Shown: positions 45,271 through 53,578 of the stretch, in pieces
Position numbering within the stretch: the first letter of the stretch is position 1
Layout: each line of letters opens with the position of its first letter
DNA from: Janthinobacterium sp. PAMC25594
GTDB lineage: Bacteria; Pseudomonadota; Gammaproteobacteria; Burkholderiales; Burkholderiaceae_D
NCBI RefSeq assembly: GCF_019443505.1
Contig: NZ_CP080377.1
Span: 1,488,001 to 1,552,000, forward strand
DNA length: 64,000 nucleotides
Reading direction: 5' to 3'
The notes under the pieces: generated by a model
What the model saw: only the letters and a program-made list of their open reading frames with translations
Told to the model about the DNA's origin: nothing
Databases searched by the model: none
Program-made: the position numbers and the translations under genes

Positions 45271-45944
45271 CCTTCCGCATACAGCGCCGCATCCACGTCG
45301 CGCACGGCCGCCATCAGCAGGGCCAGCTTCATGACATCGAGCTTGCCATCGGTGCGCACGCGCGAGCACAGGTCGATGCCGTAGGGCCGCACCTGGCGCA
45401 GCGCCTCCGTCACATTGTTTGCATCCAGGCCGCCAGCGAGGAACACGGGACGGGGGCTGGCGCGCACGAAGCGCGCACTGACGGACCAATCGTGTGTGCG
45501 GCCCGTGCCGCCCAGTTCCGGAACCAAGGCGCCCGGACGGCCAGAATCGAGCAAAAAGGCATGCACATGGGGCGCGTAGGCGGGGATCAGCGCCAAAGCC
45601 TCGGGCCCTTCCACGTGGATCACCTGCACGCGCCGCACATGCGGCAGCAAGCGCGCCAGTTCCTCGACTTCACGCGGGTCGATATGGCCGACGATCTGCA
45701 CGGTGGATGGCTGCGTGGCGCGCACGTGCTCGGCGATACGCTGCGCCGTCGTCTCGGACGTCAGCAGGAACGTGGCCACGGGTGGCGGCGTCCAGGCGGC
45801 GATCTGCGCGATGCGCGCGTCGGGAATCGGACCGGGGCCGGATGGCATGGCCGCCACCAGGCCCAGCGCGTCGGCGCCGGCGGCTATCGCCAGTTGCGCT
45901 TCGTCGATGGAAGCGATGCAGCAGATCTTGATGCGGGTTCTCAT
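45267..45944 (-). CDS. Phosphoribosylanthranilate isomerase-like protein (TrpF family)
   Basis: A 225-residue TIM-barrel protein. The first strand RIKICCIASIDEAQLAIAAGADALGL keeps the TrpF cysteine, and FLLDSGRPG keeps the aspartate that acts in isomerisation; the phosphate site GLDANNVTEAL is also present. It deviates from standard TrpF (KICGLT; DS..GGTG), and no other trp gene lies nearby. It could be a tryptophan-pathway isomerase or a paralogue with a new role. Its stop overlaps that of the convergent LysR gene. Confidence 0.75.
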   Translation of the reverse strand: MRTRIKICCIASIDEAQLAIAAGADALGLVAAMPSGPGPIPDARIAQIAAWTPPPVATFLLTSETTAQRIAEHVRATQPSTVQIVGHIDPREVEELARLLPHVRRVQVIHVEGPEALALIPAYAPHVHAFLLDSGRPGALVPELGGTGRTHDWSVSARFVRASPRPVFLAGGLDANNVTEALRQVRPYGIDLCSRVRTDGKLDVMKLALLMAAVRDVDAALYAEG

Positions 45945-46071
45945 GGCCTTGCGTGTTCAAATGGAATGATCAACATTACAACACAGGGCGGCGCGCGCGC
46001 CAAGACACGCGGTCAAGGCCCCGCACGATAGTGTGCCAGAATGGCGTCATTGCCCACTTCACGAGGAATCC

Positions 46072-46299
46072 ATGGCCGACTACAAAAACCCCAGCTACGT
46101 GGCCCGCTCCATGCACCCGCGTTTCGATGAACTGACCTCGCCCGGCGAAGCCGTGCCGTATTCGGGCATCTACCGCTGCGACGGCTGCGCGCACGAGATC
46201 GTGTCCACGGAAGGCCACGTCATGCCACCGCAAAACCACCATCAGCACAGCAGCGAGCAAGGTGCTATCCGCTGGCGCCTGATCGTCAGCCCGCGCTGA
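46072..46299 (+). CDS. Small conserved-looking protein with a CxxC knuckle
   Basis: A 75-residue protein, start preceded by ACGAGGAA. It contains GIYRCDGCAHEIVSTEG, a single CxxC followed by His, and the tail MPPQNHHQHSSEQG is His-rich, so a metal-binding role is possible. No family recognised. It stands alone between the TrpF-like gene and the next small ORF. Good coding character and a clear ribosome site support it. Confidence 0.6.
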   Translation: MADYKNPSYVARSMHPRFDELTSPGEAVPYSGIYRCDGCAHEIVSTEGHVMPPQNHHQHSSEQGAIRWRLIVSPR

Positions 46300-46372
46300 T
46301 TGACAGGCGCCAGATGGCGGACGATACTGGATTTATCCGGCATCGCCATTGGAACGTCACGGGAACACCCGC

Positions 46373-46777
46373 ATGCGCATCGTCGATTTTGAAGTCCGCA
46401 AGGAGTGCCCGCCGCAGCTGTGCGACTGCGAGCGCGAGCGCCTGCTCGACGATGCGCAGGCGGACCTGTCCATCCTGCGCCTGAACCTGGCGGAAGAAAA
46501 GCGCCTGCTGGCGCATATCGAGGGCATCGCCACCCATGCGCAGTTGCAGAAGCTGCAACTGCTGCTGAAGAAAAACCTGGGCGTGGAATTGCAGATCGCG
46601 CCGGGCAGCGGCGAAGTGCGCAGCGTGCGCGGCTTCCAGATCCGCCTGCTGGAGCAACCGGGCCTGTGCCGCAAGACGCGCGCCGCCATACCGGCCGCCG
46701 TGCGGCGCTGCCTGGCCGCGCATCCCGAGATCGCGTTTGCGATCCTGAATGAAAACGATTTGCTCGGTGGGGTTTAG
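46373..46777 (+). CDS. Unrecognised 134-residue protein
   Basis: The protein begins MRIVDFEVRKECPPQLCDCERERLLDD, with a CPPQLCDC cysteine cluster, then a helical stretch (LRLNLAEEKRLLAHIEGIATHAQL, LQKLQLLLKKNLGVEL) and a C-terminal part ending AAHPEIAFAILNENDLLGGV. No family recognised. The ATG at 46373 is preceded by GGGAAC; the frame is open 8 codons further. Its stop overlaps by 4 bp the stop of the convergent radical SAM gene. Confidence 0.65.
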   Translation: MRIVDFEVRKECPPQLCDCERERLLDDAQADLSILRLNLAEEKRLLAHIEGIATHAQLQKLQLLLKKNLGVELQIAPGSGEVRSVRGFQIRLLEQPGLCRKTRAAIPAAVRRCLAAHPEIAFAILNENDLLGGV

Positions 46778-47802
46778 ACGCCGGCGCGGATGGGAATGAC
46801 CTTGCCCTTCGCTTCGCGCGCCCTTAACTGCCCGCATCCCCCTTCCACATCCTGCCCGGCCGAATCGCGCAATTTGGTCAGCACGCCGCGCGCGTGCAGG
46901 GCGGCGGCAATGGCGCGCGCCTTTTCCCAGCTGGGACGCTTGAACGGCAAGTCGTCGATGGTGTTGTACGGAATCATGTTCAGTACCGCGTACTTGCCCT
47001 GCAAGAGCGTCACGATGCCGTCCATCTCGTCCTCGCCATCGTTGATGCCTTCCATCAGGGTCCATTGATACTGCACCGGGTAGCCGGTCAGGCGCGCATA
47101 CGACTCGCCGAATTCCACCAGCTCGCGCGGGGTGAGCCTGGGCGCGCGCGGCAGCAACTGTTCGCGCAACGCCGGCTTGGTCGTGTGCAGGGACAGGGCC
47201 AGCGCCGGCTTGACGCGACCCTGCGGCAGGCGCTCGAACGCGCGCGGGTCGCCCACCGTGGAAAACACGAGGTTCTTGTGGCCGATGTTGCCCTCCGTGC
47301 CCAGCAGCTCGATCGCTTCCATCACATTGTTCAGGTTATGCGCCGGTTCGCCCATACCCATGAAGACGACTTTTTTCACGGGACGCATGGTGCGCGCCAG
47401 CACCACCTGCGCGACGATTTCGCCGCTGGTGACTTGCCGGATCAAGCCGTCGCGGCCCGTCATGCAGAACTGGCAGCCGACGGCGCAACCGACCTGGCTC
47501 GACACGCACAGGCCGTCGCGCGGCAGCAGCACGCTTTCCACCGTCTGGCCGTCGTGCAGTCCCACCAGCAGGCGCGCGGAACCATCCGCGCCAGGATGAG
47601 TACTGAGCAATTTCAGCATGCCCTGCAATTCGAGGTCGAGCGCAGGCAGGGCCTCGCGCACGGGCAGCGGCAAAAAATCTTCGGCGCGGCGCCGGCCCTG
47701 GTCGTGCGGCTGGCCCTGGATCCAGTCGCGCAGCACGCGCTGTTCGTGCAGGGGCTTGGCGCCCAGGGCGCGCAGGCGCTGGCGAAGATGATCGATTTGC
47801 AT
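46774..47802 (-). CDS. RlmN/Cfr-like radical SAM RNA methyltransferase
   Basis: A 342-residue enzyme with the radical SAM motif CAVGCQFC, the RlmN-type phrases SSQVGC, VVFMGMGEPAHNLNNV and NMIPYNTIDDLPFKRP, and a late conserved Cys in DVEGGCGQL, matching the mechanistic Cys of RlmN. RlmN methylates C2 of A2503 in 23S rRNA and A37 of some tRNAs. The N-terminal domain is shorter than in E. coli RlmN (384 residues), so this may be the second RlmN-like paralogue often seen in betaproteobacteria. The substrate is not certain. Confidence 0.85.
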   Translation of the reverse strand: MQIDHLRQRLRALGAKPLHEQRVLRDWIQGQPHDQGRRRAEDFLPLPVREALPALDLELQGMLKLLSTHPGADGSARLLVGLHDGQTVESVLLPRDGLCVSSQVGCAVGCQFCMTGRDGLIRQVTSGEIVAQVVLARTMRPVKKVVFMGMGEPAHNLNNVMEAIELLGTEGNIGHKNLVFSTVGDPRAFERLPQGRVKPALALSLHTTKPALREQLLPRAPRLTPRELVEFGESYARLTGYPVQYQWTLMEGINDGEDEMDGIVTLLQGKYAVLNMIPYNTIDDLPFKRPSWEKARAIAAALHARGVLTKLRDSAGQDVEGGCGQLRAREAKGKVIPIRAGV

Positions 47803-47813
47803 GGATTCCGAAT

Positions 47814-47850
47814 AAAAAAACGGCGCGCAGGAATGAAGCCAGCGCGCCGT
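47814..47850 (-). terminator. Intrinsic terminator of yjdM
   Basis: On the minus strand a 9-bp stem ACGGCGCGC/GCGCGCCGT (47842-47850 with 47820-47828) is followed by TTTTTTT (47814-47820), 17 bp beyond the yjdM stop. Confidence 0.88.
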
Positions 47851-47866
47851 GTTACAGGTAAAAGCG

Positions 47867-48208
47867 TTACACCTTCTTGACGAACTCGGTTTTGAGGCTC
47901 ATGGAACCGAAACCGTCGATCTTGCAGTCGATATCATGGTCGCTGTCGACCAGGCGGATGTTCTTGACCTTGGTGCCCATCTTGACGACACCGCCGCCGC
48001 CCTTCAATTTCAAGTCCTTGATGACGCTGACCGTGTCGCCGTCCTGCAGGATATTGCCGGCCGAATCGCGGTACACCTTGGCGCCCTCTTCCGCCGCTTC
48101 CGCAGCCGTGGCCGACCATTCATGCGCGCATTCAGGGCAGATCAACTGGCTGCCGTCTTCATACGTGAATTCGGATTTGCATTGCGGGCATGGTGGTAAT
48201 GTGCTCAT
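47867..48208 (-). CDS. yjdM: PhnA/YjdM-family zinc-ribbon protein
   Basis: A 113-residue protein. The N-terminal zinc ribbon is [21 protein letters not shown], followed by the PhnA domain ([50 protein letters not shown]). The start at 48208 ([10 protein letters not shown]) follows GAGAAGAAA; 22 upstream codons in the open frame lack family features. Function of YjdM is not settled despite the old phosphonate name. Ends at a strong terminator. Confidence 0.9.
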   Translation of the reverse strand: MSTLPPCPQCKSEFTYEDGSQLICPECAHEWSATAAEAAEEGAKVYRDSAGNILQDGDTVSVIKDLKLKGGGGVVKMGTKVKNIRLVDSDHDIDCKIDGFGSMSLKTEFVKKV

Positions 48209-48298
48209 TTTCTTCTCTGTCTGGTGAACAGCGTGTGCTGTAAAAGCCGACATTATACTGCCTACGCCCCGCATCAGCGTGCTTTTTCACCATCATTG

Positions 48299-49261
48299 TC
48301 AAGGCCGGCGAATAATCTCGATGGTGCTGTGGACAATTTCCTCGTGGATGCCGATGCGCGCGCGCAGCTGGGCGGCCGTCAATGCGGCATCGCGGCTGAC
48401 GACGGACAAGGCGCACGAATACAGCTGCTTGCCGACCCGCCACACGTGCAGGTCGACGATGCGCGGCGTGTCGCCGGCGCTTTCCACTTCCACGGCCTCG
48501 CGGATTTCGTCCACCACGGGATGGTCCATCTCGCGGTCCAGCAAGACCTTGCCCGTCTCGCGCATCAGCTTTTTCGCCCACAGCGCCACCAGCACGGCAC
48601 CGACGATGCCCATCACGGGATCGAGCCACTGCCAGCCATAAGCCCACGCGCCGCCCAGCGCAACGATGGCCAGCACGGACGTGGCGGCGTCGGCCAGCAC
48701 GTGGATGTAGGCGGCTTTCATGTTCAGGTCTTCGCCGTGGCCGTGGTGATCATGATGGTCGTGATGCTCGTGGCCATGGTGGTGATCGTGGTCGTGGTGG
48801 CCGCCGAGGATCAGCGCGCACACCAGGTTGACAGCCAAGCCGAAAGCCGCCACCGCCATCGCCTGCGGATAGTGGATGGGCTGCGGCGACAACAGACGCT
48901 CGACGGAAGCGAACACCATCAGCGCGGCCACGCCAAGCAGCAGGATGGCGCTGGTGTAGCCGGCCAATACCTCGATCTTCCACGTGCCGAAGGCAAAGCG
49001 GGGGTCGCGCGCATAGCGGCGCGCCGCCGCATACGCAAACGCGGCCAGGCCGATGGCCAGCGCGTGCGAACTCATATGCCAGCCATCGGCCAGCAGGGCC
49101 ATGGAGTTGTACCACCAGCCGGCGACGATTTCCAGCACCATGGTGGCCAGGGTGATCCACATGACGATGCGCGCGCGGCGTTCCGCCTTTTCGCTGGCCC
49201 CGCCAAAGACGTGTTCGTGCTGCCAGGCGGACAGGTCTTCCTCGATATGTTGCAGTTTCAT
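48299..49261 (-). CDS. dmeF: DmeF-type cation diffusion facilitator (Ni/Co efflux)
   Basis: A 320-residue CDF transporter with six helices. Helix 2 contains LADGWHMSSHALAIGLAAFAY with the metal site His-Asp pattern of CDF proteins, and helix 5 reads HVLADAATSVLAIVAL. Between helices 4 and 5 is a His-rich loop (GGHHDHDHHHGHEHHDHHD) as in DmeF. The C-terminal cytoplasmic domain is short. The gene lies 18 bp after dmeR, which keeps all nickel/cobalt ligands, so regulated Co/Ni export is the best reading. Confidence 0.9.
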   Translation of the reverse strand: MKLQHIEEDLSAWQHEHVFGGASEKAERRARIVMWITLATMVLEIVAGWWYNSMALLADGWHMSSHALAIGLAAFAYAAARRYARDPRFAFGTWKIEVLAGYTSAILLLGVAALMVFASVERLLSPQPIHYPQAMAVAAFGLAVNLVCALILGGHHDHDHHHGHEHHDHHDHHGHGEDLNMKAAYIHVLADAATSVLAIVALGGAWAYGWQWLDPVMGIVGAVLVALWAKKLMRETGKVLLDREMDHPVVDEIREAVEVESAGDTPRIVDLHVWRVGKQLYSCALSVVSRDAALTAAQLRARIGIHEEIVHSTIEIIRRP

Positions 49262-49279
49262 GCTGATCTCTCCGATGGA

Positions 49280-49555
49280 TTATTTGAGGTAGGTGCGCAG
49301 GATGGCGGCGATGTCGTCGGCGCCCCTGGTACGCTCGTCGCTGGCAAGGTCGGGACTGGCCACGTGCTCGCGCAAGTGCTCTTCGATCACTTCGGCCATC
49401 AGGCCATTCACGGCGCCGCGCACGGCGGCGATCAGCTGCAGCACTTCGCCGCAGTCGCGGCCCTCTTCCAGGCCCCGCTCCAGCCCCTCCACCTGGCCGC
49501 GGATGCGCTTCACGCGATTGAGCAGCTTGGTCTTGTTGTGCGATGTGTGTCCCAT
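49280..49555 (-). CDS. dmeR: RcnR/DmeR-type Ni/Co-responsive repressor
   Basis: A 91-residue all-helical protein of the CsoR/RcnR family. The RcnR metal ligands are all at their canonical positions: His3, Cys35, His60 and His64. The phrases KRIRGQVEGLERGLEEGRDC and AAVRGAVNGLMAEVIEEHLREH are diagnostic. It should repress itself and dmeF until Co or Ni binds. A G-tract operator lies 16 bp upstream of its start. Confidence 0.93.
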   Translation of the reverse strand: MGHTSHNKTKLLNRVKRIRGQVEGLERGLEEGRDCGEVLQLIAAVRGAVNGLMAEVIEEHLREHVASPDLASDERTRGADDIAAILRTYLK

Positions 49556-49570
49556 GATTCCACCTCGATA

Positions 49571-49593
49571 AATACTATAGGGGGGTATACTAT
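49571..49593 (-). promoter_or_regulatory. DmeR operator (TATA-G6-TATA)
   Basis: A run of six G (49580-49585) is flanked by inverted ATACTATA/TATACTAT arms. This is the pattern recognised by RcnR/DmeR repressors, a G/C tract between AT-rich inverted repeats. Its place just ahead of dmeR fits autoregulation. Confidence 0.85.
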
Positions 49594-49620
49594 CAGAAAG
49601 TCGTCAAGCTGCGTCAGAGC

Positions 49621-49655
49621 CAAAAAAAGCCGCGCATCCTCGCGGATGGGCGGCT
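49621..49655 (-). terminator. Intrinsic terminator of the TlpA-like gene
   Basis: On the minus strand, AGCCGCCCATCC and GGATGCGCGGCT (12 bp with one mismatch, 4-nt loop) are followed by TTTTTTT, 31 bp after the stop. Confidence 0.82.
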
Positions 49656-49685
49656 GGTTCAAAGCAACATCGAGCAACATCGGCA

Positions 49686-50513
49686 CTACGGGGCCGGCGC
49701 GGCGATTTTTTGCAGCTTGCTGGCCAGCGAGGCATCGGACAATTCGCCCAGGTGGGTATCGACCAGGCGCCCCCGCGCGTCATAAAACAGGGTGGTGGGC
49801 AGGGCAGAGGAACCGGCCGCCTTGCCCAGCGCCGCCGCGCTGTCGAGCACCACATTGCGCAGGGTGACGCCGCTCCTGTCCAGGAAAGCGCTGGCCGCCG
49901 CCGCATCCTCGCGCTGGTTTGCATATACAAAGACGATATCGGCACGCGCCTGCTGCGCGGCGGCCAGCACGGGCATTTCGCGCCGGCATGGCGGGCACCA
50001 GCTGGCCCACAGGTTGACCACCATCGGCTTGCCGCCGGCCAGCGCCGCCAGGGTCGTTGGCGCGCCGTCGAGCGCCTGCAGGGCCACGGCCGGCAAGGCT
50101 GTCGGCTTGTCATACGCCAGCCCTAGCCCTGCGCTCAACACGCCCCAGGCCAGCGCGCCGGACGCCACGCTGATGGCCAGCGGTCGGCGCATGGCCGCCA
50201 TGGCGGGACGCCGGCAGCGCCACGCGGCGATGGCCAGCGCGGCGGCGACGCCGGCCGACGCCAGGAAGCCGCCGTCGCGGATATTCAAAATGGACCAGGG
50301 AGCCGCCAGGTATTGTTCATGCCAGCGCAGCACGAACGCCAGGCGCGCCGCCAGCAGGCCGGCGATCAGCAGGTCGGAAACGAGGGGGCCGGCGTCGGGC
50401 AGTTGGCGGTAGCGCCGCAGCCACCATGCCACGCCATAGGCGACGCACAGGGAAACGAACAGCAGGACCAGGCCCGTGGGCAAAGCCAGGGGGCCGATTT
50501 GCAGGGACAGCAT
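49686..50513 (-). CDS. Membrane-anchored TlpA-family thioredoxin with Lgt-like N-terminal domain
   Basis: A 275-residue protein. Residues 1-130 hold four hydrophobic segments; the phrases GPLALPTGLVLLFVSLCVAYG and ILNIRDGGFLASAG resemble the Lgt (prolipoprotein diacylglyceryl transferase) fold but lack its catalytic residues. Residues 140-275 are a periplasmic thioredoxin domain with WASWCPPCRREMP and the cis-Pro region SALPTTLFYD. Likely a disulfide reductase for periplasmic partners, for example in cytochrome c maturation. No cytochrome gene lies nearby. Confidence 0.88.
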   Translation of the reverse strand: MLSLQIGPLALPTGLVLLFVSLCVAYGVAWWLRRYRQLPDAGPLVSDLLIAGLLAARLAFVLRWHEQYLAAPWSILNIRDGGFLASAGVAAALAIAAWRCRRPAMAAMRRPLAISVASGALAWGVLSAGLGLAYDKPTALPAVALQALDGAPTTLAALAGGKPMVVNLWASWCPPCRREMPVLAAAQQARADIVFVYANQREDAAAASAFLDRSGVTLRNVVLDSAAALGKAAGSSALPTTLFYDARGRLVDTHLGELSDASLASKLQKIAAPAP

Positions 50514-50583
50514 GGGCGCTCTCTATAACGTCGAATGGACGGCCATTGTGGCCCATGCGGATTAAACAGGCATTAATCCGGCG

Positions 50584-51267
50584 TCAAAAAGCGGCCAGCG
50601 CTTCCTTGCGCACGAAATGCATGGCTTGCGGCTGGTCCACCAGCACGCACTGCTTGCCCGTGCGCTTGCAATGGTCATGCACGCGCCAGTAGGCGTCGTG
50701 GCTGACGCAGCCCGTCTGGCAAATCACCAGGTCGGCCGCCACCAGACCCGCCTCCAGCGCCGCCACGTCGTCGGCGTCATCGTCGCCGCCAGCATGGTGC
50801 AGGAAGCGACCGCCGGCCTGCTCGACGGCCTGCTGCGCCCTATGCGCGCCGTCCGCAGCCTGGCCCGCATCCCGGGCCAAATAGCTGCCCACATACAGCA
50901 CGGCTTTTTCACGCACGTCGGCCTGCAAGGCTGGCACGGGCAGCCACTGCAGGCGCAGCAACTCGCGCATCAGGTCCTGCACGCGCTCGCTGAGCCACTC
51001 GACCTTGCGCGCCAGCCGGGCGCGCGTCGGCAAGCCCGGCACGCTGGCCACCAGATCGGCCAGTGCGTCGCGCGCCAGCGCCAGCTGCGTATCGCGGATC
51101 ACCACCTGCGCCCGCGCGCGCATCAATTCCGACTCCAGCTGCGCGATGCGCGCCGCCTGCGCGGCCAGCTGCGCACTGCAACGCGCCTGCGCCCGCCCAT
51201 ACTCGCCCATCAGCACGCGATGCTCATGCGCGATCGCGTCCTCGTTGCCATACACACTGCCCATCAT
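50584..51267 (-). CDS. DUF2325-domain protein
   Basis: A 227-residue protein. The first 120 residues form a coiled coil (AAQAARIAQLESELMRARAQ, then LARKVEWLSERVQDLMRELL). The C-terminal domain AVLYVGSYLARDAGQAADGAH..GGRFLHHAGGDDDADDVAALEAGLVAADLVICQTGCVSHDAYWRVHDHCKRTGKQCVL fits DUF2325 (split by a variable loop), with paired Cys/His residues that may bind metal. Role unknown. A Fur-box-like sequence lies 33-53 bp upstream, suggesting iron-linked control. Confidence 0.78.
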   Translation of the reverse strand: MMGSVYGNEDAIAHEHRVLMGEYGRAQARCSAQLAAQAARIAQLESELMRARAQVVIRDTQLALARDALADLVASVPGLPTRARLARKVEWLSERVQDLMRELLRLQWLPVPALQADVREKAVLYVGSYLARDAGQAADGAHRAQQAVEQAGGRFLHHAGGDDDADDVAALEAGLVAADLVICQTGCVSHDAYWRVHDHCKRTGKQCVLVDQPQAMHFVRKEALAAF

Positions 51268-51299
51268 GCCCTCCCATCGCTACCCCATGGATACGAATT

Positions 51300-51320
51300 A
51301 TAAATGAGAATCATTATTAT
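51300..51320. promoter_or_regulatory. Fur-box-like operator
   Basis: AATGAGAATCATTAT (51303-51317) matches 14 of 15 bases of the core AATGATAATCATTAT of the Fur consensus. It sits in the AT-rich gap between a secreted-protein gene and the DUF2325 gene, at promoter distance from the latter. Confidence 0.75.
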
Positions 51321-51367
51321 TTGCGCATGCACATGCGCGCAGCAGGGGTATGCGCTGGCCGCCGGCG

Positions 51368-51973
51368 TCACGCGGCGGGCGGGCAGGACAGCAGGCGTTG
51401 CCAGACGTCGTCCTGCACTTCGCGCACCTGCCGCAAGCCGTCGGCACCGCGATAGATGTCCAGCGTGTTCGGCCAGGCCAAATCGATGAACAACTGCCGT
51501 GCCGGATCGATCAGCAGGGACTGCCCCACATAGTTGCCCTTGATCTCGCCCTTGTTGACGGTCAGCAGGCGCGCGCCGCCCGCAAGCGCGCGCTCGTCCA
51601 GCGCCACGCCGCTGCGCTCGGCCACGTCGCGCAGCCAGCGTTCGCGCCAGCGCGCCTGCTCCGCGAACTGGCCCTCGGGTGGCCGGTCCAGCTTGACGAC
51701 GGCCGCCACGGGACCGCCTATGCCCGCCTGCAGCGAAAAGCCCATGCGTTCCTGCAGTTCGACCGTGTAGGCCTCGCCTTTGACGTCGATCTGGTAGCGC
51801 CCCGTCCCGTCCTGTACCAGCAGGTCGGCCTGATGGTAGGCAGGTTTGACGCAATTGGCGTACTGATAGACGAGCACATCGAGGAACGGCGGTGCGGCCG
51901 GGGTGGACGCCGCCATGGCGGGCGACAGGCTGGCACATAAGGCCGCGGCGGCCGCGTATTTCATCTTGCTCAT
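51368..51973 (-). CDS. Secreted protein, unknown
   Basis: A 201-residue protein with a signal peptide (MSKMKYAAAAALCASLSPAMA, probable cleavage after AMA or AAS). The mature part is acidic to neutral with DVLVYQYANCVKPAYHQADLLVQDGTG, RYQIDVKGEAYTVELQERMGF and a C-terminal SCPPAA. Two cysteines could form one disulfide in the periplasm. No family recognised. Its stop precedes the Fur-like box. Confidence 0.65.
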   Translation of the reverse strand: MSKMKYAAAAALCASLSPAMAASTPAAPPFLDVLVYQYANCVKPAYHQADLLVQDGTGRYQIDVKGEAYTVELQERMGFSLQAGIGGPVAAVVKLDRPPEGQFAEQARWRERWLRDVAERSGVALDERALAGGARLLTVNKGEIKGNYVGQSLLIDPARQLFIDLAWPNTLDIYRGADGLRQVREVQDDVWQRLLSCPPAA

Positions 51974-52251
51974 GCTTGCTCCTGTTCACGTAAAAAGACG
52001 ATGACGGCCGAAAACACCTGCGGCAGGCCATCGAGTCGCTCATGGTAGCTACTTTGAATATTTCTTTCTGGCACACGATTCAATTGAATCGCGCTTGTTC
52101 GATCATTATTTCTAGTGTGTAATCTTGCAAACAAGTCATTACATCAACTGCCGATACGTTTACCTCACCACACGGAGTCCCAGGCAATGTCCGCAATTCT
52201 CCATGCAAGCGCATCTTCCTTACGCGTCGATCACGACGGCGGCCAGACAAG

Positions 52252-53106
52252 ATGAACAATCGCCCATTCACCGAGCGGCGCCGCCAGCAATTTCTTGGTG
52301 AAGAACTGTATGTCAAAACGCGCAACAATCAATTTGCGCTGATTGCAGGAGGACTGGAAAACAAAAAAGTCGCCGAAACAACGCAGGAGAATGCTTCCGT
52401 CCATCATTTTTTGTATCTGGAACTGCTCTGGATCTGGATGCTCGACTATACGGCTGGCGAGCCGATTCATGCGCTGGCGCCGCGCATCGCGGGCATCGTG
52501 GATAAGTTTGAAGAATGGAATGCGGTCGATCAACTCTATCAGCAGGATGCGGCGCTTGAGTTTCCAGAGTTTGGGCCCTACGAATATGAGGGAGCACCGG
52601 AGTTTTACGTCCTGTCCGACTATCAGGACACCTTGCAACTGCTGAGCATTGCGATCCTGCTGCGCGATCAGCGTTCGGTACTGCGCATCATCCACGTGCT
52701 GCGCAGCCACCGTGGCCGCGATGGCCTGTTCGAGCAATTGATCGACGGATATGTGGAGGAGGGACAAGCACTCGACGCCCGCATCATCGCCAGGCCCTAT
52801 GACACCCTGCTGCAAGTGTTCTATGAGGAGGATGAGGAAGCTACCTTGGCCCTGCTCCAGAAATACCTGAAACAATGGTATCCGGCCATGAAACATCATC
52901 CGCGCTGGTACAACGAGCATCTCAATATCAGCGAGGAAGGCTATGCCGGCTACTGGGCATTCGAAGCGGGGGCGACGGTTTTCCTGCTCGACCTGGACGA
53001 TAGCCAGAGCAGATCCCTGGTATACCCCAGGGATCTGGTCGACTATGCGCGACGGCTACGGAAGGAAGCGCGTTACACCAGTGAAGTTGCATGGCCGCAA
53101 CCATAA
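52252..53106 (+). CDS. PoNi-like immunity protein (DUF1910-DUF1911)
   Basis: A 284-residue protein that resembles PoNe immunity proteins. The N-terminal helical part has RNNQFALIAGGLENKKVAET and FLYLELLWIWMLDYTAGEP. The C-terminal signature is GYAGYWAFEAGATVFLLDLDDS followed by YPRDLVDYARRL, typical of DUF1911. Such proteins neutralise PoNe DNase toxins delivered by type VI secretion or contact systems. No toxin gene lies beside it. It has visibly lower GC and more A/T-ending codons than its neighbours, suggesting transfer. No clear Shine-Dalgarno; start by family length. Confidence 0.82.
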   Translation: MNNRPFTERRRQQFLGEELYVKTRNNQFALIAGGLENKKVAETTQENASVHHFLYLELLWIWMLDYTAGEPIHALAPRIAGIVDKFEEWNAVDQLYQQDAALEFPEFGPYEYEGAPEFYVLSDYQDTLQLLSIAILLRDQRSVLRIIHVLRSHRGRDGLFEQLIDGYVEEGQALDARIIARPYDTLLQVFYEEDEEATLALLQKYLKQWYPAMKHHPRWYNEHLNISEEGYAGYWAFEAGATVFLLDLDDSQSRSLVYPRDLVDYARRLRKEARYTSEVAWPQP

Positions 53107-53123
53107 TCAGCAAGAGACAAGAA

Positions 53124-53578
53124 TGCAGACGCTGAACGAACAGGATTTTTTGGCCCGGCCCAGGGAAGCGCGGCTGTCCTACGCCATCCACCTTGAAAGC
53201 AAGGAAAGCCAGGACGAGTGCTACGACATGGTGGCAGCCGGCTTGCAACAGCCGGCGCACGTGCTGCAACATATTCCACCAGAAAATTTCATGACGGCCA
53301 CGCGTGAGCGGGCCTGGGATGGCGTCGACCAGCTCGCCCTCGCCTGCAGCGCCGGCCACCTGGTGGACGAGTTGCAGCAATGGTATGAGGCCAGCCGCCG
53401 CGAGCCCTGTTACGACAGCCACCGGCGCGACACCTCGTTCCGGGGCTACTGGTCCTGGGAAGCGGCCGCCATCACCTGCGTGCTCGATATCGACGACAGC
53501 GGCTATCGCGGCGCGCCCTTCTATCCGGCCGACCTGGTGGCGCTCTGCAGAATGCAAGGGAAAGGTCCCGGCGCATGA
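53124..53578 (+). CDS. Short second PoNi-like immunity protein
   Basis: A 151-residue protein related to the C-terminal half of the preceding gene: RREPCYDSHRRDTSFRGYW, SWEAAAITCVLDIDDSGYRG and FYPADLVALCR. It lacks the N-terminal DUF1910-like half, so it is a compact variant or a gene shortened in duplication. Start at 53124 (AAGAGACAAG upstream), 17 bp after the previous stop. Its TGA overlaps the next ATG (ATGA). GC is back to the chromosomal level, so the two immunity genes probably have different histories. Confidence 0.72.

Noticed and set aside
51264..52076. A 270-codon minus-strand frame over the secreted-protein gene
   Set aside because: It overlaps the secreted-protein gene in another frame and is Arg/Ala/Gly-rich; the 201-residue frame has a signal peptide.
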